From an uncultured Paraprevotella sp. (GTDB lineage Bacteria; Bacteroidota; Bacteroidia; Bacteroidales; Bacteroidaceae), in the NCBI GenBank assembly GCA_944320765.1, contig CALUIS010000010.1:43522-107521 (forward strand): DNA of 64,000 bases. The letters are read 5' to 3'. Position numbers and translations under genes: made by a program. This document shows positions 42,463-51,402 of this stretch, one piece after another. How positions within the stretch are numbered: the stretch's first letter is position 1; each line of letters opens with the position of its first letter. The notes below the pieces were generated by a model, which had not been told where the DNA came from, made no database searches, and was given only the letters and a program-made list of their open reading frames with translations.

Positions 42463-44001
42463 TCACGCCACGATCCATTTCTCTATGTTCCGAGCCTTTT
42501 CGCTGAAATTCACACCAATCTTAAAAAGTTTCCGCCGTCCGGACGTAAAAGGCAAAGCATACTGCCTCTCTTCTATCTGCCGCAGAGCCTCCTCCGCCGT
42601 TCCGTCCAACTTAAATTCCATGACATAAACATATCGCTCCGTCTGCACCACCATGTCAATACGTCCCTGTGAAGTGTGGTATTCCACATTCACATAAAGC
42701 CCCAACAGCTTAAACAAGATGAAAAGCACATTCTGGTAATGCAATTCCAAATCCCTCGCCAGTTCGTATGGAGAATCTGCCAGAAAACTTCTCAAACGCC
42801 CGAAAAAAGCATCCACATCCCCGTCCTCCACTTCACACACGAAACGTTCTATGGCAAACGGAGCCTCGTCTTTCTTCACCGAAGTATAAAACGGGACCAG
42901 AAATTCCATGAACCCCTTCTCCACCTCTTTGTTAGGGAACCCCAGCCGATACGTGCCAAAACGGGGATTATACCCCTTGATGGTCAGGTATCCGCTTTGG
43001 TAAATCACGGGCAACGGCTCGTCATCGCCATAAATGCTGTTCAGCACATCCGCATTGCCGACCGCTTCCGGCAAATCCTTAAGATTATAACGGCTACGCT
43101 TCAACAACTCCACCAGATAAGTGGGTGTGCCCGTCTCGAACCAATAGTTGCCGAATTTCCGGCTCTTAAACGTATTCAGCAGGCTGAAAGGATTATAGAT
43201 GCCTTCCGTATTCTCCGCGAAATGATAACCGTCATACATTTCTTTCAACCTGCCGCAAGCCTCCTCATAAGAAAGCCCCTGCGCCGCAGCCAATTCATGG
43301 AGTTGCGGCTCCATATACTCATGAATCTCGCGTTCGGTTATCCCGCACAGCCCGACGAACCGTTCGTTCATCGAAATATCCTCCAGATTGTTCAGGTCGC
43401 TGAACACGCTCACCTTGCCAAACTTCGTCACCCCCGTCAGCAAGGCGAACTTGATGTAGCGGTCCATGGTCTTCAACACCCCATAGAAAGGCTTTAAGGA
43501 ATTGCGGAAACCCTCCTGCAATGCCTCGTCACCAATAGCCTGCAACATCGGCTTGTCGTATTCGTCCACCAGCACGACGACCGGCTTCCCGGTTGTCTCA
43601 TACGCCCGCCTGACAATTCCAGCAAAGCGCAAGGCCGGGGTGACCTCGGACGGGCGGCTTCCATAACGCTGTTCCCATTCCGTCAGGCTATCATTCAGCA
43701 TCCGGTCCACACTTTCCGGTGTGTCATACTTGTCAATGTTCAAGTCCAGATGCAGCACAGGATATGCCGCCCATTCCTGCTCCAGCCGCTCCATCGCCAG
43801 CCCCCGGAACAGCTCGCGTTTTCCTTCGAAATAAGCCTTCAGGGTCGACACCAGCAGGCTTTTTCCGAAACGGCGGGGACGGCTCAGGAAGTAATAGCGT
43901 CCGGTCTTTACCAACTGAAAAATCATTTCAGTCTTGTCTATATAAAGATAACCGTCTTGACGGAGAGACTGGAAATCCTGTATACCTATCGGATATTTCA
44001 T
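42463..44001 (-). CDS. AAA-ATPase-like / PD-(D/E)XK nuclease-like protein, copy 2
   Basis: A 512-residue paralogue of the protein encoded at 40655-42211, with identical Walker A (SRPRRFGKSLL) and Walker B (VLVDEYDKP) motifs and an intact nuclease-like motif (GRIDM Asp449, Glu462, Lys464). After about residue 276 the two proteins separate, with clustered substitutions in the segment 300-450 that joins ATPase and nuclease. The upstream sequence is shared with copy 1 and faces the divergent AAA/DUF4143 gene. Function unknown; both copies look intact. Confidence 0.88.
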   Translation of the reverse strand: MKYPIGIQDFQSLRQDGYLYIDKTEMIFQLVKTGRYYFLSRPRRFGKSLLVSTLKAYFEGKRELFRGLAMERLEQEWAAYPVLHLDLNIDKYDTPESVDRMLNDSLTEWEQRYGSRPSEVTPALRFAGIVRRAYETTGKPVVVLVDEYDKPMLQAIGDEALQEGFRNSLKPFYGVLKTMDRYIKFALLTGVTKFGKVSVFSDLNNLEDISMNERFVGLCGITEREIHEYMEPQLHELAAAQGLSYEEACGRLKEMYDGYHFAENTEGIYNPFSLLNTFKSRKFGNYWFETGTPTYLVELLKRSRYNLKDLPEAVGNADVLNSIYGDDEPLPVIYQSGYLTIKGYNPRFGTYRLGFPNKEVEKGFMEFLVPFYTSVKKDEAPFAIERFVCEVEDGDVDAFFGRLRSFLADSPYELARDLELHYQNVLFILFKLLGLYVNVEYHTSQGRIDMVVQTERYVYVMEFKLDGTAEEALRQIEERQYALPFTSGRRKLFKIGVNFSEKARNIEKWIVA

Positions 44002-44140
44002 ACTGGAAAGTATTTAAGTTTCATAAGGCGAATATAGCGATTTATTCCATGAACGCAAATTCATTTCGGGAAAAAATTCTTTGGAAAACTTATGCACGAA
44101 AGTTGTCATCCGGCAATCGCATACGTCGGTTATGGACGTT
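43202..44140. repeat. Tandem duplicated segment, copy 2
   Basis: Partner of 41412-42350, offset 1790 bp. Confidence 0.85.
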
Positions 44141-44221
44141 TGTGAACACAATCTCGTAAAATATGCGCTCCATGAAGGGCATGTTTCTACAGACTTATGC
44201 CTCTCATACGATTCTTTTCCG

Positions 44222-44229
44222 TATCTTTG
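44222..44229 (+). promoter_or_regulatory. -7 element for the AAA/DUF4143 gene
   Basis: TATCTTTG, 21 bp ahead of the ATG at 44251. It excludes the earlier in-frame ATG at 44197. Confidence 0.6.
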
Positions 44230-44250
44230 CCTCCAAATCACGAAGAACGT

Positions 44251-45510
44251 ATGGAAAAGAAAGTCATTCAAGAAATCATTTTATGGCAACAAGGGTTCAT
44301 AAGAAACATTAAGCTGCAAAAGCGTGACATCCGAATTGAACCAACCGGGAATTACGTCTTTGTCGGCATTCGCCGTGCCGGAAAGACATTCATGCTTTAC
44401 CAGCACATCCAACAACTGTTAAATGAAGGCCACGACATACGGGAAATCTTGTTCGTCAATTTCGAAGACGAGCGCATTGTCGACATGAAGAAGGAAGACC
44501 TGCATATCCTCATAGATGCCTATAGGGAACTTTTCGCGTATGAACCGATTATTTTTCTTGATGAAATCCAGAACATAGACGGATGGGAGCATTTCGCCCG
44601 CCGTCTGGCAGACGAAGGAAAGCGCGTATTCATTACCGGAAGCAATGCCCACATGCTGAGCCGCGAGATAGCCTCCACGCTTGGCGGAAGATTCTTCCTA
44701 CAAGAAATCTGGCCGTTTTCATTTGCGGAATATCTGGAATTCAAAGGACTGCGGCTTGACGAACACTGGCTTCTTTCTCCACAAAAGGCCGATGTCGTGC
44801 GCTTGCTCGGAGATTATTTCTATTTCGGCGGATTGGCCGAATCATTTTCCTTCATAGACAAACGGCTTTGGCTCACATCGCTTTATCAGAAAGTGTTCTA
44901 TTCGGATATCGTGATAAGGAAAAGCATACGCAACGAGAGAAGCATGGCATTGCTAATAAGGAAACTCGCCGACAGCGTGATGCAACCTACCGCCGTAAAA
45001 CGCCTCCAGAACATTTTGCAAGGCGACGGCACTCAAATTAGCCGCACTACCATTTCGACATATTTGTCCTACCTGCAAGAAGCCTTTCTCTGCTTTTCGG
45101 TTTCCAATTTCACCGATGCGATACCACAACGCGCATTGATGCAGAAACACTATTTCTACGACAACGGAATCCTAAACCTCTTCCTTATAAACCCGGAAAG
45201 CAAACTGCTCGAGAACCTCGTGGCAATTTACCTGCTACGGAAATACGGCGAGGGGGTGTTTTATTACAACCGGAATGTAGAAGTGGATTTTTATATACCT
45301 TCAGAACAGCTTGGAATACAAGTGTCCTATAGCATCGCAGACCTTGAAACCCGCAAGCGTGAAACATCAGCTCTGGTCAAGCTCAATGCCTTCAGGCCCT
45401 TGAAGCGTTCGCTCATCATCACCTACAATGAAGAAGACCTCATTACCGTCAACGGCCAGGCCATTGAAGTCGTACCAATTTGGAGATGGATGCTGGAAAA
45501 TGAGCCTTAA
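44251..45510 (+). CDS. AAA-family ATPase with DUF4143 C-terminal domain
   Basis: A 419-residue protein. The N-terminal AAA_14-type ATPase has Walker A VGIRRAGKT (38-46) and Walker B IIFLDEIQNID (100-110), followed by a sensor-like FITGSNAHML. The C-terminal DUF4143 domain ends with NRNVEVDFYIP...IQVSYS, a pattern related to restriction-endonuclease folds. Such proteins are very common in gut bacteria and their role is unknown. Start ATG at 44251 chosen from the promoter at 44222-44229. Divergent from the AAA-ATPase-like paralogue; a relic of a second copy at 42393-42460 shows that the divergent gene pair was once duplicated as a unit. Confidence 0.88.
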   Translation: MEKKVIQEIILWQQGFIRNIKLQKRDIRIEPTGNYVFVGIRRAGKTFMLYQHIQQLLNEGHDIREILFVNFEDERIVDMKKEDLHILIDAYRELFAYEPIIFLDEIQNIDGWEHFARRLADEGKRVFITGSNAHMLSREIASTLGGRFFLQEIWPFSFAEYLEFKGLRLDEHWLLSPQKADVVRLLGDYFYFGGLAESFSFIDKRLWLTSLYQKVFYSDIVIRKSIRNERSMALLIRKLADSVMQPTAVKRLQNILQGDGTQISRTTISTYLSYLQEAFLCFSVSNFTDAIPQRALMQKHYFYDNGILNLFLINPESKLLENLVAIYLLRKYGEGVFYYNRNVEVDFYIPSEQLGIQVSYSIADLETRKRETSALVKLNAFRPLKRSLIITYNEEDLITVNGQAIEVVPIWRWMLENEP

Positions 45511-45613
45511 CAGGCTCGTTCCAGCAATAAGCATCCACTCCTGACGCACCGCCCTTCACATACAAGGGACATCGCCTCGGCTATACAGGACGTCCGAATG
45601 ATGACAGATTTGA

Positions 45614-45661
45614 GCATTAAAAAGAAGCCCGTCATTGACGTTTGTTTTGTCAAAGACGGGC
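45614..45661 (-). terminator. Terminator of the polysaccharide locus
   Basis: Minus strand: GCCCGTC-T-TTGAC, 9 nt loop, GTCAA-T-GACGGGC, followed by TTCTTTTTAA. It lies 66 bp after the stop of the last glycosyltransferase gene at 45727. Confidence 0.8.
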
Positions 45662-45692
45662 AATTTGCGATGTCTTGAGTGATGTCGAACTC

Positions 45693-45712
45693 ACGTTCAG
45701 TTTTGGACGCTT
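45693..45712 (-). repeat. Inverted fragment of the 64 bp hairpin repeat
   Basis: Plus strand ACGTTCAGTTTTGGACGCTT is the reverse complement of AAGCGTCCAAAACTGACGT, the start of the repeats at 62980, 63861 and 63925, apart from one extra base. It lies just outside the left end of the polysaccharide locus and in inverse orientation to the copies at its right end. Confidence 0.6.
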
Positions 45713-45726
45713 CTCTGTTGGATATT

Positions 45727-46824
45727 TCACTTTCCCCCTGCTTGATAGATTCCTGCCACTTGGTCGGCGATCTTTTCCCAATCATATTTGCGCATATCGT
45801 AATTGATATGTTCCAAAGGATGCTCCATTACGGCTTTTAACTTCCCGGCAAGTACATTCACATCGCCAACAGGGAAATAGTCCTCTTTGTTAAGATTTAC
45901 TTCAAGGTTAGCCGGAATGTCACTTACAACCACTTTCACACCGTAACTCATGGCTTCGAGTAAGGCTATGGGCAAACCTTCATGGCTTGACGGTAGGCAA
46001 AATCCACGACAGTTGGCCAACAAAGAATGAAGCTTACGTCCTTTGATAAACCCTGTGAGAACGACACCGCTCCTCCTTGCCATGCCCTTTAGTTTTCGGG
46101 AGTAATCGTCCTCAAAATCCGTATCGCCGGCCAGCACCAGTCTTATGTCCGTATCCATTTCCTTTTTTACTTTCAGAAACGCCTCTATCAAGTGGTGCAG
46201 GTTCTTTTCAGGCACAAAGCGGCACATACCTAAGATATATTTACCCTTTTCAATGCCAAGCTCACGGAAGTATTCAGGAAAGTCGCACACTTCGGGCTGG
46301 GACACTCCATTATATATAAGGTGTACGTGCTGCGTCCTGCCGTACTTCTGTTTGATTAGCTTACGGATAACATCGGATATGACAATCACCTCATCCGCAA
46401 ACAGGCAACCCATACGTTCGCCGAGCTTCAGCATCGTCTTTGCAGCAAAGCCCCACTTGTCACGGTCGTAGTCAGGCCCGTGATGGGTGAAAACGACCTT
46501 CATGCCCAACATCTTGGCATAAGGAACAAGCAATGCCGGACCTATGGCATGGAGGTGCAGGATGTCCGCTCCAAGCCGTTTCGCCTCATTGATGGCACGG
46601 AATGTATGGACAATCGCCTCGAAAGACTTTTTCTTCGGGCTTTCTATGTCCACCAGCCTGACACCGTTCCATTCCTTCAGTCCGTCGCAGACGTAACTTT
46701 TTCGCCTGATTACAATCACGTCGAAGCCACGCCTTGCCAGTCTCGGAAACAGTTCCTCGCAATGCGTCTCCACGCCCCCCATGACATTAGGAATGCCACG
46801 AGTGCCGGCCACTACGATTTTCAT
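45727..46824 (-). CDS. Family 4 glycosyltransferase, last gene of the polysaccharide locus
   Basis: A 365-residue GT-B glycosyltransferase. The start MKIVVAGTRGIPNVMGGVETHCEELFPRLA (located at 1-30) resembles DUF1972/rhamnosyltransferase-type enzymes; the C-terminal domain has CRFVPEKNLHHLIEAF, ALAGDTDFEDDY-like donor loop and PSSHEGLPIALLEAMSYG with the usual Glu-x7-Glu. I chose ATG 46824; the frame extends to 46920 but lacks homology there. The sugar is unknown. It is separated from the radical SAM gene by 181 bp that hold a divergent small gene, so it may be partly independent of the main operon. Confidence 0.9.
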   Translation of the reverse strand: MKIVVAGTRGIPNVMGGVETHCEELFPRLARRGFDVIVIRRKSYVCDGLKEWNGVRLVDIESPKKKSFEAIVHTFRAINEAKRLGADILHLHAIGPALLVPYAKMLGMKVVFTHHGPDYDRDKWGFAAKTMLKLGERMGCLFADEVIVISDVIRKLIKQKYGRTQHVHLIYNGVSQPEVCDFPEYFRELGIEKGKYILGMCRFVPEKNLHHLIEAFLKVKKEMDTDIRLVLAGDTDFEDDYSRKLKGMARRSGVVLTGFIKGRKLHSLLANCRGFCLPSSHEGLPIALLEAMSYGVKVVVSDIPANLEVNLNKEDYFPVGDVNVLAGKLKAVMEHPLEHINYDMRKYDWEKIADQVAGIYQAGGK

Positions 46825-46851
46825 AAGCTTTCGTATATTAAAAAGATTAAC

Positions 46852-46859
46852 TACCTTTG
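46852..46859 (+). promoter_or_regulatory. -7 element for the 36-residue small protein
   Basis: TACCTTTG, a perfect match, 22 bp ahead of ATG 46882 on the plus strand, opposite to the surrounding operon. Confidence 0.55.
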
Positions 46860-46881
46860 CCTTGCCGCAAAAGGACATCAG

Positions 46882-46992
46882 ATGAAAAAATCCTCCACCT
46901 CCATAAAGGAAGCCCTCCAATATTCCGGCATCATCCTCCTTTCCGGACTGTCTGCCTTATGGTTATGGTTAAAAGGGAAAAGGATTAAATGA
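46882..46992 (+). CDS. 36-residue single-helix membrane peptide, divergent from the polysaccharide genes
   Basis: ATG at 46882 to TGA at 46990-46992 encodes 36 residues: a basic/polar start (MKKSSTSIKEALQYS), one membrane helix (GIILLSGLSALWLWL) and a basic end (KGKRIK). It lies on the plus strand in the 181 bp gap between the radical SAM and last glycosyltransferase genes and has its own promoter box at 46852-46859. The lack of any other gene there and the clean helix with basic ends suggest a real small membrane protein. No known family; it could be a small regulator or accessory of a membrane enzyme. Confidence 0.55.
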   Translation: MKKSSTSIKEALQYSGIILLSGLSALWLWLKGKRIK

Positions 46993-47005
46993 TTTTAGAG
47001 GTCTG

Positions 47006-48073
47006 TTAGAACTTCTCCCTCAAATCCCCCTGACACGGATCCTGCCCCACATCACACCACTTCGGGTCGATGCATATTGGTTTCCCTTGCAGGGTACGGA
47101 GTCTATTCTCCAAAGCCCATTTCGTCGGATATTTGATATACTTGTGCATCACCGGACTGGCCGTACCCACCATCCAGCAGTTCTTCGGACACTTTCGGAC
47201 CATCTGACGCACCTTCTGAGCCTGCTCACTCTCCCAGATCTCCATAAAGGGTTTGTCATGGATATTGCCCATACTTTCCTTCCAATACTTCTCCTCCAGA
47301 CCGTTGCAAGGCATCACCTCTCCCCATGGGTCGATGAAGAAGTTCACCATGCCCGCCTCGCAAGGCAACATGCGCCGTCCGCCTTCGATATAGTTGATCA
47401 GCCCCATGTTGAACCAGGCGCGGAACCAGCTCTTCGGGTGCTTCTCCTGCAGCTGCCATTCTATCAGTTGTTTAAAGTTATTGCACACCTCGTCCTTGTT
47501 CGTGATTACATTGTCGCCCTTATGGAAATAGTAGGAATTGTGGAAAGCGGCAGTGGCGAACTCCATGCCGAGTGAAAGCGACAATTGGTAGAGCGAGAGC
47601 ATGTCTTTAGAATTGTGGTTTGACACCGTGCAGCCGAATCCGATGTCCTTCAGTCCCATGTGTTTCAGGGTGAGCAGCGTGCGCAGTCCCTTGTCGAAAC
47701 CTCCGGCATGGCCGCGCAATTCGTCGTTTTTCTGGCTCAGTCCTTCGATGGAGATGCGGATGCCTATGTTCGGGAATTTTTTCGCCAAAGCCACCACGCG
47801 GTCCTCGAACCATCCCGAAGTGGAAATCACGATACGCGGCGTATGCTTGTAACACTCCGCCACAATCTCCTCCAAATCCTCGCGGATGAACGGCTCTCCT
47901 CCCGTCAGGTTGATGAACTTCAGTTGCGGAAGGGACTTCAAGTCCTCCGCCTTGATTTCCTCCTGCCTATTCGTAGGATTCTTCCAGATATTGCACATCT
48001 GACAACGCATCGGACAGCGATACGTCAGAATGATACTTGCGTCCGTTGGACGCGGAATATTCGTATCAACCAT
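47006..48073 (-). CDS. Radical SAM/SPASM domain protein
   Basis: A 355-residue radical SAM enzyme. The cluster motif is Cys20-x3-Cys24-x2-Cys27 (YRCPMRCQMC), followed by NLTGGEPFIRED; a C-terminal SPASM-like region carries cysteines at MLPCEAG, VMPCNGLE, KCPKNCWM. SPASM proteins often modify peptides, but members inside surface polysaccharide loci are thought to act on sugars or lipids; the substrate is not deducible. It follows the GT4 gene 48078-49268 by 4 bp in the same operon. Confidence 0.88.
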   Translation of the reverse strand: MVDTNIPRPTDASIILTYRCPMRCQMCNIWKNPTNRQEEIKAEDLKSLPQLKFINLTGGEPFIREDLEEIVAECYKHTPRIVISTSGWFEDRVVALAKKFPNIGIRISIEGLSQKNDELRGHAGGFDKGLRTLLTLKHMGLKDIGFGCTVSNHNSKDMLSLYQLSLSLGMEFATAAFHNSYYFHKGDNVITNKDEVCNNFKQLIEWQLQEKHPKSWFRAWFNMGLINYIEGGRRMLPCEAGMVNFFIDPWGEVMPCNGLEEKYWKESMGNIHDKPFMEIWESEQAQKVRQMVRKCPKNCWMVGTASPVMHKYIKYPTKWALENRLRTLQGKPICIDPKWCDVGQDPCQGDLREKF

Positions 48074-48077
48074 ATTA

Positions 48078-49268
48078 CTAATAATTTTGTTTAATCTGCT
48101 TTTTGTATAAATTCATCAGTTTATGATAATATCCGTCCTCGCCGAAACTCGACGAAGCCTTCTCCGCGATAGCAGCATAGTTGAAAGAAGCGGAAAACAT
48201 CCTTCCGATTTTGTCCGTCAGGTCATCTGCATTTCCGCTCTCGAATGTCATGCCGGTCACTCCCTCTTCTATCAATTCCGGAATGCCACCAATGCGGGCA
48301 CCCAGCACGGACGTACCCAGACACAATGACTCTATCGCCGACAACGGATTGTTCTCGTACCATTCGGAAGGAATCACAGTGAAACGAGCTTTCCCGGCCA
48401 ACTCCTTTATCTCTTCCCATTGCTTGAAACCGACAAACTCAATGTTCGCTCGCAGTCTACGGCTTTTTGCCTGTAGCTCCTCCACCAACGGCCCGTCGCC
48501 TATCACCTTCAATTTATACGGGAGACTCGCCGCCGCATCTATCAGCGTGCTTACCCCTTTTTCGTGCGACAGACGCCCAACGAAGCAGTAATAGTCCTCA
48601 CGGTCATCGTAGGAATCCCGACGGCATTTCTCCACATCGATAAAATTGCACAGCACCTCAAGTTTCTCCTTGCTGAAACCGCCCTGTCCCATCTTCTCCG
48701 CCATGAAGCGGCTCGGACAAATGAAACAGTCCGTGCAAGACTCAAGCCTCTCCCGATTCCATTTCATTGCCTCACGGTATCCCACCCACGAAGCCAACGC
48801 GGAACCTTTTATGCATTTGTATTTCAGGCATGGCGATTTGTCGCCATTGAAGCACTCTTCGCAAATTTCCCTACCGTCCCGCAGGCAGTCATAACGCGGA
48901 CACAGCAGTTTATAATCGTGCAGCGTCCACACCACCCGGATACCCCGTTGGTGTGCCAGTTCCGCTATGACCGGAGAGAGCTGGGTATGGATATTATTCA
49001 GATGCACCACATTCGGACGGAAATCATCCAGAAGCGCATTGAAATTCCGCCGCACCTCCCGTGAGCCGAAAGGTCGTGTGAAAGCCATCAACCTGCTCAT
49101 GTCCTGCGGAAAATACCTCTGCCACGATGTGGACAGATTCTCCGGATAATCCATGGCAAACACAGCAACCTCATGTCCATGCGCCTTCAACAGTTGTTCC
49201 GTGTTGAGCAAGCACACACAGTCACCGCCACGGCGGTAATAAAATTTATTAACAAGCAAGATGCGCAT
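48078..49268 (-). CDS. Family 4 glycosyltransferase
   Basis: A 396-residue GT-B enzyme. The N-terminal acceptor domain starts MRILLVNKFYYRRGGDCVCLLN, a pattern of WbuB/GT4 type; several cysteines occur in a CPRYDCLRDGREICEECF loop (about 125-145), which may bind metal. The donor domain has GRLSHEKGVSTLIDAA, VIGDGPLVEEL and PSEWYENNPLSAIESLCLG with the conserved Glu pair. Part of the polysaccharide operon; sugar unknown. Confidence 0.9.
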   Translation of the reverse strand: MRILLVNKFYYRRGGDCVCLLNTEQLLKAHGHEVAVFAMDYPENLSTSWQRYFPQDMSRLMAFTRPFGSREVRRNFNALLDDFRPNVVHLNNIHTQLSPVIAELAHQRGIRVVWTLHDYKLLCPRYDCLRDGREICEECFNGDKSPCLKYKCIKGSALASWVGYREAMKWNRERLESCTDCFICPSRFMAEKMGQGGFSKEKLEVLCNFIDVEKCRRDSYDDREDYYCFVGRLSHEKGVSTLIDAAASLPYKLKVIGDGPLVEELQAKSRRLRANIEFVGFKQWEEIKELAGKARFTVIPSEWYENNPLSAIESLCLGTSVLGARIGGIPELIEEGVTGMTFESGNADDLTDKIGRMFSASFNYAAIAEKASSSFGEDGYYHKLMNLYKKQIKQNY

Positions 49269-49294
49269 AATAAGAACAAGGGATGATTTCGAGT

Positions 49295-50263
49295 TTATTT
49301 ATTAGAAACGAATGACACATTCGGAAAATCTTTCAGCCAAGTTTGATAGAATTCATAATTCTTACCATAAGAGTTATCGTATATAACGACATCTTTGCCC
49401 AGCAATATAGACAATATAGCACCGTGTAACCTTGTAGTGTATATGATGGAATAAGGTGATATAAAACGTACCCCTTCTTTCGTCATCAGCCTGCAATGAA
49501 TAGGGTAATATGCATTCCATATCACATTTAGAATTGTACGAAACGCAGCAAAAGGTAGCTTTTGATATAGGTTATTTAAGACTTTAGCTACAAAAGAAGC
49601 TTTGGTAAAACTGTGTTGAAAACTGGGCCAATCACTTACCTCATCAAAACCATCCCGAACGAAAATCCCATTTTTTGCAGTTGCCTCCACATCCACCCTT
49701 TCTATAAGAAGCCTTCCTTTCTTGTCCGGTTTACTATATTTTTGAAGCTGAGAATCTGGTATATAAAAAGCCATATCGGGTACAAGTAAACTTCGTTCTT
49801 CCACAAAGTACTTTTTTAGCAACTGATAACTTCGACCATCACGGCCACAAATATAGAGATTGTCATGCTGCTTTAGCCTTTCAAACCTTGCCTTCGCAAT
49901 TATTGAATCTTTAAAATAGATAGTTTGAGGAAAAACTATAATACGAGTGTGCGGATACGTATCAACAACACGTTGCAAAAAATCAAGATGTTCCGGATAA
50001 AGGTCGTTAAAGTTACCCCCCCCATGTATGCATATGAAAGTATCGCTATCTATGTTGATGTTGAAACGGAATGTATTATAGGAATACACGCCTTTAACTT
50101 CAATATTCTTATTTGACAAAAATTCGATTTCCCCCCCCCAGATTAGGATGTCACCCGCATTCTCATGAAACGGCGCATCCAACACATAACACTTGGGTAA
50201 CAATAATGACGAAAGCCTGTCATCTATTACAGCTTTAAGTTCCCTTTTATTGTGATATATCAT
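49295..50263 (-). CDS. Polysaccharide pyruvyl transferase family protein (EpsI/EpsO-like)
   Basis: A 322-residue cytoplasmic protein. The order DAPFHENAGDILIWGGEI near 28-45, CIHGGGNFNDLYPEH near 78-93 and YTTRLHGAILSILLGKDVVIYDN near 278-300 is that of the PS_pyruv_trans family, which transfers pyruvate from phosphoenolpyruvate to a sugar to make a pyruvyl ketal. It is the second such gene in the locus (the other at 54452-55612). Overlaps the upstream glycosyltransferase by 4 bp. AT-richer than the backbone. Confidence 0.82.
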   Translation of the reverse strand: MIYHNKRELKAVIDDRLSSLLLPKCYVLDAPFHENAGDILIWGGEIEFLSNKNIEVKGVYSYNTFRFNINIDSDTFICIHGGGNFNDLYPEHLDFLQRVVDTYPHTRIIVFPQTIYFKDSIIAKARFERLKQHDNLYICGRDGRSYQLLKKYFVEERSLLVPDMAFYIPDSQLQKYSKPDKKGRLLIERVDVEATAKNGIFVRDGFDEVSDWPSFQHSFTKASFVAKVLNNLYQKLPFAAFRTILNVIWNAYYPIHCRLMTKEGVRFISPYSIIYTTRLHGAILSILLGKDVVIYDNSYGKNYEFYQTWLKDFPNVSFVSNK

Positions 50264-51402
50264 TTCACTAACGAGTTAAATAGTTTCAACCATTGCGCCA
50301 TGACCGCATCTTGTGAATAGCAAACAGACCTCGCATACGAAGCTTCCACCATTCGCTTTCGTAAATCAACATCGCCCATAAGAATCGATAATTTTTCAGC
50401 AAAACCCCGCTCATCATCTTCGGGTATCAAAAAGCCGGTTACATTATCTGCAATGACATCCTTCGGTCCACACTTGCAAGTATACGCAATGCATGGCAGT
50501 CCACAGGCCATCGCCTCCAACAAAACCATAGGTAGACCTTCATATGTGGAAGTCATGCAAAGAATTGACGATGTTGTATACAGTTCTTGTATTTTGTCTG
50601 TCGGCTTATGCAACAGCACGCTATGGTTCAGATCTAACTTATTGATTAATTTGCGATATACAGCCTCATCCTCTCCCGCGCCATAAATATGGAGGCTCCA
50701 TTGTGGATGTTTACTACATATTAACCTCCAAATACGTATTAGTTTATCAAACGATTTTTGCCTATTGAAATGCCCTACTGCCAATACGACATTTTCCCGT
50801 TGAATCTTTTGTCCAGTATCAGAAAAAGAGGTCATATTCGGTATTACATATATATTAGAAAGCCTTGGCCACAATTGCTTATCCTCATGGGTAAGACAAA
50901 CAAACGCATCGTATTTCTTTACCAGCCTTTCATCGTTCATGGTTTTCATTTTAACGAGAATAGACTTCAATCTACCATACTCATAAACCTTAGCCATAAT
51001 ATATTGGTAATCGTGATTAAAATGACATTCCAATATTTTTTTGCTTCCATCTTTTATTTTATACAAGAAATTCGCTTCACTGGAAAAGGTGGACACAACA
51101 AAGTCCGGTTTTATCTCATCAAGAAGAGAGGATAATTTGAGAAAATGTTGCTGGAATATCTTCTTTCTTCTGAAATACCATTTCCAATAAGAACAATTAG
51201 CAAGACTTTCCTGTATATTAAGCCCTAAATCTATGAGTTTAATATTACTATCCAGATAGTAATATGGAGGTAGACCGTTTTGGTCTGTCGTGATTATATA
51301 AACATCCCACCCCAATTTTGCCAAATAATTAGCCTTTAATGATGCAACTCTCCCTATGCCTCCGGGAGTGTTCATTTCTAGCAAGCAATAAACAATCTTC
51401 AT
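50260..51402 (-). CDS. Family 4 glycosyltransferase
   Basis: A 380-residue GT-B enzyme. N-terminal MKIVYCLLEMNTPGGIGRVASLKANYLAKLGW shape (1-32); C-terminal GHFNRQKSFDKLIRIW, IYGAGEDEAVYRKL and MTSTYEGLPMVLLEAMACGLP, a typical GT4 donor site of the galactosyl/glucosyl type. Overlaps both neighbours by 4 bp, so translation is coupled. Donor unknown. Confidence 0.92.
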   Translation of the reverse strand: MKIVYCLLEMNTPGGIGRVASLKANYLAKLGWDVYIITTDQNGLPPYYYLDSNIKLIDLGLNIQESLANCSYWKWYFRRKKIFQQHFLKLSSLLDEIKPDFVVSTFSSEANFLYKIKDGSKKILECHFNHDYQYIMAKVYEYGRLKSILVKMKTMNDERLVKKYDAFVCLTHEDKQLWPRLSNIYVIPNMTSFSDTGQKIQRENVVLAVGHFNRQKSFDKLIRIWRLICSKHPQWSLHIYGAGEDEAVYRKLINKLDLNHSVLLHKPTDKIQELYTTSSILCMTSTYEGLPMVLLEAMACGLPCIAYTCKCGPKDVIADNVTGFLIPEDDERGFAEKLSILMGDVDLRKRMVEASYARSVCYSQDAVMAQWLKLFNSLVK

